Assembly (NCBI GenBank): GCA_946811695.1
Contig: OX328128.1
Location: forward strand, 72,284,108-72,348,107
Direction: 5' to 3'
Source of the DNA: Gonocerus acuteangulatus
Lineage: Eukaryota > Arthropoda > Insecta > Hemiptera > Coreidae
DNA: 64,000 nt
Part shown: positions 10,808-21,120 of the stretch, piece after piece
How positions within the stretch are numbered: the stretch's first letter is position 1
Layout: each line of letters opens with the position of its first letter
The notes under the pieces: generated by a model
Databases searched by the model: none
The model's input: only the letters and a program-made list of their open reading frames with translations
What the model was told of the DNA's origin: nothing
Position numbers and translations under genes: made by a program

Positions 10808-10990
10808 TTAACGTTCATTTATTATTGGCGTCGAATTTTAGGGCGGATTATCTATAACCCTTACCTATGGCAAGTTACCACTCTTTTCTGGCCAGGATAG
10901 GGGTCATGCCTTTTCATTTTTCGAAAGAAAAGGCATCAACCTAGTGGGGATCGAACCCACGATCTCGCTGCTTCCAATTTTCGTCCATTG
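10808..10990 (-). mobile_element. tRNA-derived SINE, minus orientation
   Basis: Minus-strand reading gives a B box (GTGGGTTCGATCCCCACTAG), an A-rich hinge (CTTTTCTTTCG), GGCCAGAAAAGAGTGG, and the 3' block ending in AATGAACGTTAAC. The same order occurs at 53307-53518, 28702-28908, 20474-20690 and 62500-62718. It is a SINE family, not a working tRNA: the cloverleaf is not complete. Confidence 0.7.
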
Positions 10991-10999
10991 ATCGGATCG

Positions 11000-12217
11000 G
11001 GCTCTGTTATCCCATTCGCAAATAAAACGTGGCATTTTAGTGTCGCCTGATTGCTGGCCTATTAGCATGCCAATAACGTTTAAATCTCCACAAAATTCCC
11101 ACTTATGTTCATATTTTACTTTTTTTTTTCAAGTAATTTTAAGTTGTTGTACGTTCCCATTTGCAGGGATAGGAGTAAATAAGGCATTTTTGTTGTCTGT
11201 TACATTGTGATATTGTTGTGAAGCCAATTAATTTCAACAATGTAATCAGTATTATTTCTTCGTTTTCTGATTTCTTTTCAGTTCCATATGCACAGAACTA
11301 CATTAAATTTTAGGTATAACTACTACTTGTGCAAAAATGGACTTGGTGGGAAAAAATCTATTACAGTTTTGGAATCAGCGCATAAAATTTAGAAAAGTAG
11401 ACCTATTTTGGAGGAAACCATGCATATCGGTGTAATCTGTGTATTCCTTATGGCAGCTGCTCTGTAGCTTAGTTCAAAATAATTCTTGCAGCAATAAATA
11501 TTATAAAACAGAACGGATATAATCGGGGTTTTGTCATAATAGCAATATAATTAAATTGTAAAATAAAATGAATTTTTATTCCCAACGTTTTGGCACTTTA
11601 GTGCCCATAATTTTTCATAACTTTTGACTAAGTTCAATGTAAAATTATTGTTCATTTTCCTTTTTAAGAAATGTTTTGTTACCATAATTGTACATAAAAA
11701 ATGTTTTATAACCGATTTTCATCATATAATATATTGTTTGCCGTTGATGATAACTATCTTCGTTCATTCCTCAGAGATGTAGTTAATCGCCTGTCCTAAA
11801 TAACTATTAATTATTCTAAATGTTTGATAAATTGTGCACATTTTTATTAATATAGGCATTTAATAAATAATTATTTGTCTAAAGAATAAAATTTCACAGA
11901 TATTAATTAGATGGGAACGTTATGAATAAAAGCAATATAGTGCTGAAAGTATGAATGGAAAAAACTGGTTAATCACTAGTAGCAATTTTCACGAATATAA
12001 TTTGAGTTAATCATCTCTAAATTAAGTTAGTGATATTGTTCTTCCGCAATTATGGGTTGTTGTCAGGATTTTTAATTACATTTAATCACAGCAAGAGGTT
12101 TTAAGTAACTAAGGTAATAATTTTACCTAAAATTCCAGAAGTATTTATAACACTGAAAGATTTTATTACCAGAAGCATTAGTCTGTAGTTTAAATATGCA
12201 TATCGTTGACACTGAGT

Positions 12218-12220
<3 letters not shown>
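11000..12220. other. No gene; one degraded PLE-like tail
   Basis: 11560-11625 read on the minus strand gives GGGCACTAAAGTGCC then AAAACGTTGGGAATAAA: a stem followed by a GAAAC-like box, as in the PLE tails elsewhere, but with the core lost. A weak exon-like piece at 11276-11307 (TTTCAG...TTTTAG|GTATAA) is not convincing. Confidence 0.4.

Positions 12221-12278
<58 letters not shown>
12221..12278. repeat. (TA)n microsatellite
   Basis: About 29 TA units. Confidence 0.95.
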
Positions 12279-12281
<3 letters not shown>

Positions 12282-12395
12282 TTGAAAAAGATTCGTAGAA
12301 AAATATTTCACTTCCTAAGTGGGTGGTAATAATGTGCCCCAAAGGTCAGCACATTTGTGCCTCTGCACCTCATACAATTGTGTTATTAAAGCAGC

Positions 12396-12639
12396 AAACT
12401 TCATGCCGGCTTTAGCAGGCTACAGACGATTCATGCAGGCCTGTCAGTTAGACCTGAACAGTCCGCCTGAAAGCCGGCCGTCTGAACGTGTGTATATTCC
12501 GGCCTCCTGAACAGTCTTAACTGACATACAGGCCGGAATATATACACGTACAGACGACCGGCTTTCAGTCGGACTGTTCAGGTCTAACTAACAGGCCTGT
12601 CTGAATCGTCTGTAGCCTGCTTTAGCCGGCATGAAGTTT
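12396..12639. repeat. 244-bp foldback element, copy 1
   Basis: The two halves are inverted copies: AAACTTCATGCCGGC at the left end and GCCGGCATGAAGTTT at the right, with pairing through most of the length and the centre near 12517. Internal units (CCTGAACAGTC, GGCCGGAATATA, GACCGGCTTTCAG) are themselves repeated. It is GC-rich against the AT-rich background. A second copy sits at 48775-48962. No coding capacity. Confidence 0.85.
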
Positions 12640-12776
12640 AATTGATTAAGTAATTTTTAAAAAATGTAGTATTTCTTTTTCAAATATGAAAAAAATCGTT
12701 TCTCGCCATAAAAGATTAAGAGAATGTATAGATTCACTATAAACCATGCAGACCAATTTTAATTTTTTTGTTTTAG

Positions 12777-12836
12777 AAATACTTGACGCATGATAATGTC
12801 TATTCTAGGGGTGATAATCCCTACCGTACTGATAAG
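12777..12836 (+). CDS. Candidate internal exon (20 codons), unknown protein
   Basis: AATTTTTTTGTTTTAG precedes a frame KYLTHDNVYSRGDNPYRTDK, followed by AAG|GTTTAT. Exactly 60 nt, phase 0 at both ends. If the weak donor is not used, the frame runs on to TAA 12894-12896 and could be a short last exon; AATAAA-like motifs follow near 12940. The peptide is hydrophilic and protein-like, but unrecognised. Confidence 0.33.
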
Positions 12837-13009
12837 GTTTATTTTATTTATTTATCAAATAAAAACTTTATGTTAATGAAGTCAAACCATACATAAAATA
12901 TTATTATTATAAGTACTTATTTATTTGAATTATAAAATAAAAAATAAATATGATGAAGGGACATTGACATATGAAAGCTATTTATGCACTAATGCAGAGC
13001 AATTTCATA

Positions 13010-13113
13010 TCATGTGAAGGTGTTTATCAGTGATTATATTCCATGAAGTAATTATACATGAGGTTATTAAGAAGATTGGTATGTAGCTGAGTCGATTTGC
13101 GGATAGAGTTATA

Positions 13114-13160
<47 letters not shown>
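13010..13160 (+). repeat. Dispersed repeat family G, copy 1, with (TA)n
   Basis: GTTTATCAGTGATTATATTC, AGTAATTATACATGAGG and GATTGGTATGTAGCTGAGTC are shared with 13800-13925 and 15820-15910. The (TA)n tract is at 13117-13158. Confidence 0.65.
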
Positions 13161-13161
<1 letters not shown>

Positions 13162-13690
13162 CAAAGTATACAATAGTAAGTGTTGACTAACTAAACTAGT
13201 TAAGTTAAGTTACGTTATTGCTACTATATCTAAATTTAAATTTTATTTACGAGTCAAAATGGATTATTACATGAGAATAAAGCATTGTAAGAGTGTATTT
13301 ATCACTGATGACGGTCGGTGAAGAGAAATTTGTTTGTCCATATATTCAGAATTAAACCATTAAAAACAGAAATATCGAAACACTTTGTTGAGCCTATTGC
13401 TGTGTAGTTAATAGTTAGCTTGTAGCTAAGTTGACTAATGAAAAATCATTTTTGCGGTCAAAAATTGGTCAATAATTTGTAGAACAGATAACTCTCTAAT
13501 TTTTATCAATCTTATCAAAAGGTTTTAAGAATACTTATCTAATTATGACCTCAAAAACCAACGGAATTGTAAAATTCAAACTTTTTTTAGAAGCAATAAT
13601 AACGACTGGACGAATAATCAGAAAACGATTTTTAAATCTATTGGGCTGCGGCATATTAATGGAAGCAATTTACAGCATGTATTAAACTAT
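13160..13690. other. No gene recognised
   Basis: AT-rich unique-looking sequence; no frame with splice sites, no terminal repeats. Confidence 0.4.
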
Positions 13691-13708
13691 TTACGCACAC
13701 AGTCACAA

Positions 13709-13763
<55 letters not shown>

Positions 13764-13926
13764 CGTGTAAAAAATCATGCATACGTTTTTCATAATGTAG
13801 TAAAATTTGCAAGTTGATGTCGTAGGAAAGAATTTATTAATGATTACAATTTATGGAGTATTTTTTTGGGATGATATTAAAGGAGATGGGTCTGTAGCTG
13901 AGTCAGTTTTCGGAGAAAGTCTAAGC

Positions 13927-13928
<2 letters not shown>
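13690..13928 (+). repeat. Family G, copy 2, with (TA)n at 13711-13760
   Basis: Shares GTGTAAAAAAT...TTTGCAAGTTGATGTC and GAGATGGGTCTGTAGCTGAG with the copy at 15660-15930. Its right end is the (TA)n tract in which a PLE starts. Confidence 0.6.

Positions 13929-13985
<57 letters not shown>
13929..13985. repeat. (TA)n microsatellite, left border of a PLE
   Basis: About 28 TA units between family G and the PLE at 13986. Confidence 0.95.
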
Positions 13986-13989
<4 letters not shown>

Positions 13990-14040
13990 TATTCTTATAG
14001 ATGACCCAAAATATCTAAATTCTTTTTTATCCTAGGAGGC

Positions 14041-14271
14041 ATAGTAAAGAGCATTGACACACAAGAAAACGGTACAGCATTGACGGATCATGCAATAACA
14101 AAAAAACACAGTTTCAATTTCAAAGAATTCAAAATATTAAATAAAGAAAGAAATACCCTGAAAAGAAAAATAAAAGAAAATATTTATATTTTAAAAAATT
14201 CGAAAATAGCAGTGAATAAAAGAACTGATCTGAAAAATGTTCACCAAATTTTCTATGGAATAATAGATTAA
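14041..14271 (+). pseudogene. PLE GIY-YIG endonuclease C-terminal fragment
   Basis: An open frame of 76 codons plus stop runs from the inverted junction to TAA. Its blocks TDHAITKKHSFNFKEFK and RNTLKRKIKENIYILKN align with REHTTSRIHSFNF and MLNRKIKVNIYSVQN of the minus-strand copy at 2396-2611, and end with AVNKRTDLKNVHQIF. This order (H at the loop, HSFNF, E, R-K-I-x-E-x-x-x-I, N-x-x-D-L) is that of PLE nuclease C-termini. The YIG part is absent because the copy is truncated, so the nuclease cannot work. Confidence 0.7.
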
Positions 14272-14628
14272 TACCCAAAAATGTATAAAAATATTTGACG
14301 AGTAGACTTTACTAGGACAACAACAAAGGACAGATAGCGACAGGGCCATTTTGGCAATCCACTTACATGGTTAGTAATAAGCCGGACTCCAGAGGGAGTA
14401 CTTGGTAACGGGAGGACTTCCTTGCAAGGTAGGACTCAACACCTTGAATAAAAAATATGTAATTTAGCTATAATTATTGCAATATTTAGGGTAGGGGTAA
14501 CATTTAATGGAGCATGATAATGTTTTAATGCATTTTGTGGATCATTTCAAAGATCGTATTGATAGTTTTAATATAGTGGAAAAAAGGTTTGTGTGGATGT
14601 GCAAAAAAATATTTTTTGTTGTAGAAGT

Positions 14629-14673
14629 GCCCCTGAAGAGGTGCGAAGAAAAGATGCACGAAACATGTCGGGC
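14629..14673 (+). ncRNA. Hammerhead-ribozyme-like motif in the PLE tail
   Basis: Elements in order: stem I GCCC (14629-14632) pairing with GGGC (14670-14673); core CTGAAGA (14633-14639), which fits CUGANGA; one extra G; stem II GTGC/GCAC (14641-14644 with 14656-14659) and an 11-nt loop; GAAA (14660-14663); a two-pair stem III AC/GT with a 2-nt loop; and GTC, the usual cleavage triplet, ending at 14669. Hammerheads with very short stem III are known from PLE terminal repeats and are thought to act best as dimers. The extra G beside stem II is unusual and could be bulged. Activity is an inference. Confidence 0.6.
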
Positions 14674-14741
14674 CCAATAAATAAAGTGGTGTAATAAAGG
14701 AAGACTGCTTTAATGACCCTATGCCTCCTAGGATAAAAAAG

Positions 14742-14744
<3 letters not shown>

Positions 14745-14812
<68 letters not shown>
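14745..14812. repeat. (TA)n microsatellite between two PLE copies
   Basis: About 34 TA units; family A ends at its left and family B starts at its right. Confidence 0.95.
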
Positions 14813-14815
<3 letters not shown>

Positions 14816-15108
14816 CCAGCCATGGCTGGTGATTGTTCCCTTAAGATTTTAAAAAAGGTTTTAATTTATTTTTTGTTTCTTTTGGGCTAAATTATCGGAT
14901 GTATAAGGTATTTTAAATATAATTTATACTATTAAATATTTTAAGAATTAAAAATTGTAATGTTTAAAAAAAAAAAAATCATTTTATAAACGTTTGTCTG
15001 TGAAGAGTTTGCCAGAAACGAGTCGACATACATAAAATGCTTTAAATGAAGTTTTGAAGCAATTTGGTGAGCTATAAGGCCTTTATTAAAAGAAGAGGAA
15101 AAATATAT
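14813..15108 (+). mobile_element. Penelope-like element tail, family B
   Basis: Starts GACCAGCCATGGCTGGTGAT and ends CCTTTATTAAAAGAAGAGG, as in the copies at 1710-1945 (minus) and 17975-18209. At 14995-15028 TGTC pairs with GACA around TGTGAAGA, a short stem, GAAAC and GAGTC, a hammerhead outline whose CUGANGA core is changed to UGUGAAGA. Confidence 0.6.
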
Positions 15109-15176
15109 GTGCTTTTCAAAAGCTGTTAGAACTATAAACTTTTTAATTGATTTTTATCTTATCATATGGTATCAAG

Positions 15177-15334
15177 AATAATTTCTGTACCCCGGAGGTA
15201 AAGGACACCACGACACATGTTTCTATTTGTTTAGAAGAGCCAATTTTCCATAACTTTGAACTATTAAAATTTGTTTCTTCGTTACTTAAAGAAACAGATA
15301 GAAAAAAAAATCACATTGTTATTGGTATTAATAG
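15177..15334 (+). CDS. Candidate internal exon (52 codons), unknown protein
   Basis: TTTTTATCTTATCATATGGTATCAAG precedes an open frame (blocks NNFCTPEVKDTTTHVSICL, EEPIFHNFELLKFV and KKNHIVIGIN), followed by AATAG|GTAATT. It starts in phase 0 and ends with two extra bases. The mix of charged and hydrophobic residues looks like a folded protein. The HIVIGIN segment recalls the L7Ae/Rpp38 type fold only faintly; I would not name it. It lies just right of a PLE tail, and no other copy of it is seen in the window. Confidence 0.4.
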
Positions 15335-15339
15335 GTAAT

Positions 15340-15585
15340 TGCAAGTATTGATCATAGTAAAAAAAAAAAACAAATCCTCCACATTGTGTCTTTTACCTCT
15401 AATGAAAACGGACATGATTTTATTTCTCACTGTCTTATTTTGGTGTTTATGGGAAGAGGATATAGTGCCCTGTACCATTACATGGATCGAAAATCCACAT
15501 TAAGAACATGCTGTTAAGTGAATTTAATAATAAAATGGATATGGTGTCCTCTGGAGTACAGATTTATTGTTTAAAATCCCAAAAC

Positions 15586-15636
<51 letters not shown>

Positions 15637-15660
15637 CACTGAAAAACAGTCGCGCGACTT
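15340..15660. other. No gene; poly(T) run
   Basis: About 40 consecutive T at 15592-15632. The sequence before it (15380-15590) is unassigned. Confidence 0.6.
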
Positions 15661-15930
15661 ATCAGTAATATGTATTAAGGCTATTGCTATTTAGCTGTTA
15701 TGCGGGAGCAATCTCTTGTAAGTGTATGTTTGTGTGAAAAATAATGCACCATTTTACATGTACCTCATTTATAGATAAGTTTATGCTAATGTATGCAAAT
15801 TTGCAAGCTGATATCATGAGAGGGTATTTATCAGTGATTACATTTCATGAATTGGTAATTTATGAGGGTAGTAAAGGAGATTGGTCTGTAACTGACTCGA
15901 CTTGCGGGTGGAACCAGTTAATTTTTGCGT
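15660..15930 (+). repeat. Dispersed repeat family G, copy 3 (longest)
   Basis: Contains the family G blocks TATTTATCAGTGATTACATT, GGTAGTAAAGGAGATTGGTC and CTGACTCGACTTGCGGGTGG, without an internal (TA)n tract. Confidence 0.6.
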
Positions 15931-16009
15931 GACACTAAACGGACCGAGATCCCTGGAGATGTGCAGGCCAACATGTTACTAATGAGTCGAATTACATAAC
16001 TACATACAA

Positions 16010-16404
16010 GTGTCAACATAGGAAGGCGTGGAATTTCGCGGCTGTGGTGGGGGCAGCCTGGCCCCGGGCGTGGTGGGGGTCGATAAAGCTTTAGTTCAAC
16101 TTACTCACCATCAGATAGTGCTGCGGCCTGTGTTGTTCGTCAATGTACATCGCTAGGGGGCACGAGGCTGACTGAGCCTTGGGGGCTTGAACGCCAGCGG
16201 CAGGTATGGAGGGGGAGAGCTGTCATTGGCCGCCTCGAGGTCGGAGGGCGTGGCTTCGTTCCGATTGGTCCTTCAGCCAATGGGCGTGTCTCTGGAGGGC
16301 GTGGTCTAACTGTCAGGGCGAGTCCAAGGGCAGTGGCCCCTCGCAGAGCGGACTGGCAGGTTGTGGGGATTGTGTTGGTGAGGATGAAATTTTCGTTTTT
16401 TCCT
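16010..16404 (+). promoter_or_regulatory. GC-rich promoter-like island with possible first exon
   Basis: This island is GC-rich in very AT-rich DNA. It carries CCAAT-type boxes (CATTGGCC, GATTGGTCC, GCCAATGGG) and several GGGCGTGG/GGGCGTGT boxes of the Sp/KLF type near 16067, 16246, 16281 and 16297. It is followed by ATG AAA TTT TCG TTT TTT CCT|GTAAGT, a start codon at 16384 with a strong donor at 16405. That gives a short hydrophobic start (MKFSFFP), as at the beginning of a signal peptide. The next exon cannot be fixed. A short intron to TTTAG at 16461 would run into a stop after ten codons. A GC-rich transposon piece is the alternative. Confidence 0.38.
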
Positions 16405-16589
16405 GTAAGTGCGACACGTCGACAGCTGTATAATCAACATTTTTTTTTATTTTTTGTTTAGAACAACTTTTCAGTACTCTTTCAATTATAGATCCTAAAA
16501 TATAGGTCTTCAAACTCATAATATAAATACTTCAATACGTAGTAAAAAATTATAAGATTAAAATTGTTAGTCTATTTTAAAACTTCACA

Positions 16590-16790
16590 TTTTCTAACCA
16601 ATCTATATTTTGAACGTTTTGGCTTACTCTTTGGCAGCCTTCTTAGGCAAAAAATGCATAGGTGATGGAGGAAGACCACGGTAACGTTTAATTAACCTTG
16701 GATAAATAACCGGCACATGAGAGAGAAAAATGGATTTTTCTAAAAATCTGACTCCTAGCCAACCATTCTTTGACTTTTTTCTTTGTAAAA
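16590..16790 (-). mobile_element. PLE-like tail, family K (minus), degraded
   Basis: Reverse complement shares AAGAAGGCTGCCAAAG, the ACGTTCAAAATATAGATT block and ATGGTTGGCTAGGAG with 59400-59620. The hammerhead-like core is damaged (CTAAGAA, CAAAA). Confidence 0.6.
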
Positions 16791-16799
16791 AAAAATGTT

Positions 16800-17080
16800 T
16801 ACACTTTGTGTGAAGGGTTCTGGGTTTGATTCTAAATAGGAATATTTAAATAAAACTAAATATTGCCATCCTTATTAATTTCTTTTCTTTTTAATCTTCT
16901 TTTTTTTTTCATATATATCATTTATTTGTACTTACTTTATTGTTTTTTGTTACCAAAGAATTTAAGGTAAGGGCGTAAATTTTTATTCATTAGTATAAGC
17001 TATATTAGCGTTCCAAACTTTCAACAAATTATCAAATCATAAAAAATAAAATGTTAAATTTGTTTACAATTTGAGAAAAG
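16800..17080. other. No gene recognised
   Basis: AT-rich sequence with T runs; nothing supportable. Confidence 0.4.
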
Positions 17081-17084
17081 TAAA

Positions 17085-17240
17085 TGATTTTAATTATTGA
17101 TCAGCCGAGATGTCCTCAATATCTATCGCTGACCTTTGACCATTCCTGGGTCTTCTAGATCAAAATTTCCAAACCTGAATCGCGAAAACCACTTCGGAAC
17201 AGTTCCGCTTCGCAATACATAAATTTTATTTACAGTTTTG
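17085..17240 (-). pseudogene. mariner transposase N-terminal fragment
   Basis: Minus-strand frames give AAKTVNKIYVLRSGTVPKWF, SRFRFGNFDLED, then after a one-base shift RPRNGQRSAIDIEDISADQ. The WFSRFR-x-GNFDLED-x-x-RxGxxS order is the conserved region at the second helix-turn-helix of mariner transposases, which binds the element ends. The DDD catalytic domain is absent and a frameshift is present, so this is a remnant. No terminal repeats were found around it. Confidence 0.75.
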
Positions 17241-17629
17241 GCTGCATGTGTATTAAATGGACTAATTATTTTCTCCTGTCAATTAAATGTATATAAAAAA
17301 ACTAGCTTTTGTGCTCAATATAAATTGAAAAATTAGTTAAAACCTTATTTTCAAAATATCTACGAACCTAATATAACCACCATCTGAGCAATTATATCAG
17401 TAACAGACCAATATCAGTAAGTAAATTTTAATTTAATTATTTCGAACACTTTTCATGAATTTGTAAGAGATTCTGATAATAAACTGAGATTATTTTTTGT
17501 CATTCTCTTTTGTTTTTTTTTTTAAATTTTTTTAGGTCGCTCTAGTTTTTTTAGAGCGAAATTTCTAGTAGTCTTGACAATTATGGGGCCATAAACTCAT
17601 ATAGTCAAATTCAGAATAGAAACATTAGA

Positions 17630-17760
17630 ATACTTATGGGGTCGTGGGTTCGACTCACACAACGGGTGGTGATTAGATTTCTCTGTTACGGCTTGAAAGG
17701 CAACTTGTAGATAACCCGTACCTAATATCTTCCTTATTATTAAAGGGATGTTAAAAATAA
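17630..17760 (+). mobile_element. Partial tRNA-derived SINE
   Basis: GGGGTCGTGGGTTCGACTCA (B box), GGCTTGAAAGG and GTAGATAACCCGTACC follow the SINE order seen at 53307-53518. The 5' part is missing. Confidence 0.55.
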
Positions 17761-17974
17761 AGTTAATCAGCAACAGACCAATATGCTTAAGTAGATTTTT
17801 AAGTAATTATTTCAGATAATTTTCATTCAATTAGAATGCGAGGAGGAAATTCGCTAAAATTCCTAGATCATCATATATAAGGAATACAGGCCTTTTCTAT
17901 TATTCTATATTTCATTTTATCCTCTCATTTTTTTATTTATTTATAAAAACATATTATCTTTTTTGTTAGTTTTG

Positions 17975-18209
17975 TACTTGTACATTTAAATGACGACTAC
18001 TATTTATAAGATCATTTAAAATTATAATAATTAATAGTTTAAGATTTAAAAATTGTAATGGTAAAAAAATAACTTCAGAAAAGTTGTCCAGTGAAGAGGG
18101 GCAAGTGCCAAAAACAAAGGGACAATTATAAAATAAAATGGTATAAAAGAAGTTTAAAACCATTTTTTGACATATAAAGCCTTTACTAGAAGAAGAGGAA
18201 AATATACCT
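17975..18209 (+). mobile_element. Penelope-like element tail, family B
   Basis: ATGACGACTACTATTTATAA, GTTGTCCAGTGAAGAGGGGC, then GACATATAAAGCCTTTACTA and AGAAGAGGAAAATATA into (TA)n. The hammerhead-like region has decayed: GAAAC has become AAAAC. Confidence 0.55.
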
Positions 18210-18335
<126 letters not shown>

Positions 18336-18366
18336 GCGTGGTTCCTAAGCTGAAGACTAAGATGTT

Positions 18367-19439
<1,073 letters not shown>

Positions 19440-19440
<1 letters not shown>

Positions 19441-19720
19441 CTAATATGCTGGAGGACCTGAGTTCAAATCCCGAGCAAGCACTAAAGATTGTTACATATC
19501 TTCCAGTGTCTTCGTTCATGGGCTGGATTCGGCCTCCCTGACCGTCCCTAGGCCCACTTAGCCTTTAATTAATTTATGAATGGGTACCTTGCTGCTAATG
19601 ACTCTAGCAGTCGAAGCAGCAAGGGGAAAATCAGGCAGTCGGAGCTGACCACACTATCTCCCTAGTGGGGCGTATGGTCATGAATCAGATACCTCTATAG
19701 TATCTGCCCTTCAGGGCCCT
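19440..19720 (+). mobile_element. Possible second SINE type
   Basis: GAGGACCTGAGTTCAAATCC has the form of an RNA polymerase III B box. The following segment is GC-richer (GGCTGGATTCGGCCTCCCTG). Only one copy is seen here, so the call is weak. Confidence 0.3.
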
Positions 19721-19749
19721 CGTGGCTTTTTACGGGACTGATTTATCTG

Positions 19750-19751
<2 letters not shown>

Positions 19752-19839
<88 letters not shown>
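19752..19839. repeat. (TA)n followed by (GA)n
   Basis: (TA)n to 19806, then (GA)n to 19839. Confidence 0.95.
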
Positions 19840-19842
<3 letters not shown>

Positions 19843-19843
19843 A

Positions 19844-20086
19844 TCGTCGATACAAATGCAAACTAACGAATGTGAAAATCACCACTTTCCAGAGTGAAAA
19901 TACTTTTATTTATTACTTTGCTTTTGGGCAGTCAAATAGTCGGCAGATTCGACCTTTTGACAGTGGTTACATCCTCCTTTCACTGTGTGAACTTAGATTC
20001 GATAGTTTGCCATCCATCAAATCAGTAAAGATTTAAAATGAAAAATGCGTTTTTTCACATTCGATACTTTGCATTTGTATCGACGA
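19844..20086. mobile_element. 243-bp MITE with TA duplication (Tc1/mariner-like), copy 1
   Basis: Inverted ends TCGTCGATACAAATGCAAA and TTTGCATTTGTATCGACGA are flanked by TA at 19842-19843 and 20087-20088. A second copy is at 25329-25584. There is no transposase; the internal sequence shares CACCACTTTCCAGA, CAGATTCGACCTT and GTGAACTTAGATTCGATA between copies. Confidence 0.8.
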
Positions 20087-20473
20087 TATGACACTACTCA
20101 AGGGAGTGAAACTAGACCCAAAATGTAGTTAAATGCTGCCTTTCAGAGTGGTTCCTCCATCGCTCCGTAGGGAGGAACCACACTTATGAGGTTTTTGAAA
20201 CCGCAATCACTGTTCAGAAAGAAGATATTAATAAAAACGTCTAGTTAGTGACACATTTTTGAGAATCACTACTCTTCCAAAAAATATTCTGCAAGCTGCC
20301 GAATCTCACAAAGGTTGAAAAATGTAATTACCTTTTCAGTTGTATATTACCTCTCAATTACATAATTTAATTGGAAAAGTAGGTGGAAAAACAACTGAAA
20401 AATAAAAGGAATAGCATGTTAATTTTTGTGAGCATAATGTTAATTATTCTGTTTTTTGTTTTTTATATCAATC

Positions 20474-20690
20474 TTTAACGTCCATTATAATTAGCTCGAA
20501 TAACAAATTTTTAGGACAGGTTATCTACAGGTCACCATCCTTTTCTTGTCAGGATACCTGCCTGAAGGACCGCCTTTCCTTTTTTCCATAGTTAAGCCAC
20601 CACACCTAGTGGGAATCGAACCCAAGACCCTTGGCTCGGAGTGTAAAGTGCTCAGGCCGCCGAGCTTCAAAAAAATCCTTCAATTATTCT
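20474..20690 (-). mobile_element. tRNA-derived SINE, minus orientation
   Basis: Minus reading: GTGCTCAGGCCGCC region near the left A-box side, B box GGGTTCGATTCCCACTAG, TATCCTGACAAGAAAAGGA, and the 3' end AATTATAATGGACGTTAAAG. Confidence 0.7.
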
Positions 20691-20820
20691 AGATGACATT
20701 TGCACTTATTGGTTGAAGTAAGTCTTACATTAAAGATGAATAAATAAAAGACAGAAATACTTCGAAAATTATACAAGTTGTGACACCTGGTTCCTCCTTG
20801 CATATATATGTATATATATA

Positions 20821-20923
20821 TTCCTTTTTTATCCTAGGAGGCATGGGGTCATTAAGCAGTCTTCAGTAGTATAATAAAGGAAGACTGCTTAATGACCCCA
20901 TGCCTCCTAGGATAAAAAAGGAA
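20821..20923. mobile_element. Perfect 44-bp inverted pair of PLE family A tails
   Basis: 20821-20864 and 20880-20923 are exact reverse complements with a 15-nt loop. The right arm (GGAAGACTGCTTAATGACCC, CTCCTAGGATAAAAAAGG) is the end of PLE family A as at 14700-14744. It continues to 20946 with the sequence found at the left border of the 13986 copy. Confidence 0.8.
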
Positions 20924-20946
20924 TTTTGATATTTTGGGTCATCTAT

Positions 20947-20953
20947 AAGAATA

Positions 20954-21014
<61 letters not shown>
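20947..21014. repeat. (TA)n microsatellite between PLE pieces
   Basis: About 34 TA units; PLE family A on the left, another PLE-like tail on the right. Confidence 0.95.
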
Positions 21015-21016
<2 letters not shown>

Positions 21017-21120
21017 ACGTCTTGGCCCGGTAGGATAATATATATTTAACGACTGGGTTTCGAAACTTCGACATTTTCCATCAGCCCTTCCGGTTCGTTA
21101 ATTCAGCCCTATGTGAAGGT
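21015..21120 (-). mobile_element. PLE-like tail with hammerhead-like box (minus)
   Basis: On the minus strand, 21084 to 21050 reads CTGATGG, a GAAA/TTTC stem, GAAAC, CCA, GTCG. This is close to a hammerhead core (CUGAUGA, stem II, GAAA, stem III with a three-base loop, GUC), with the last core A changed. It starts directly at the (TA)n tract. Confidence 0.5.

Larger units (their letters stand above)
13986..14744 (+). mobile_element. Penelope-like element, family A, 5'-truncated copy
   Basis: The copy begins with an inverted piece of its own tail (TTATCCTAGGAGGCAT at about 14027-14042, reverse complement of the end at 14720-14744), continues with a GIY-YIG nuclease fragment, a 3' untranslated part, a hammerhead-like motif, and ends at GCCTCCTAGGATAAAAAAGA. 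It is bounded by (TA)n on both sides. Inverted terminal pieces at the 5' junction are common in PLE insertions. No reverse transcriptase sequence is present. Confidence 0.7.

Noticed and set aside
16405..16461. 57-nt intron directly after the GC island
   Set aside because: Splicing to TTTAG at 16461 gives a stop after ten codons, so a short coding intron here is not supported.
17100..17160. Possible plus-strand exon after TTGATCAG
   Set aside because: The sequence is a minus-strand mariner transposase fragment.
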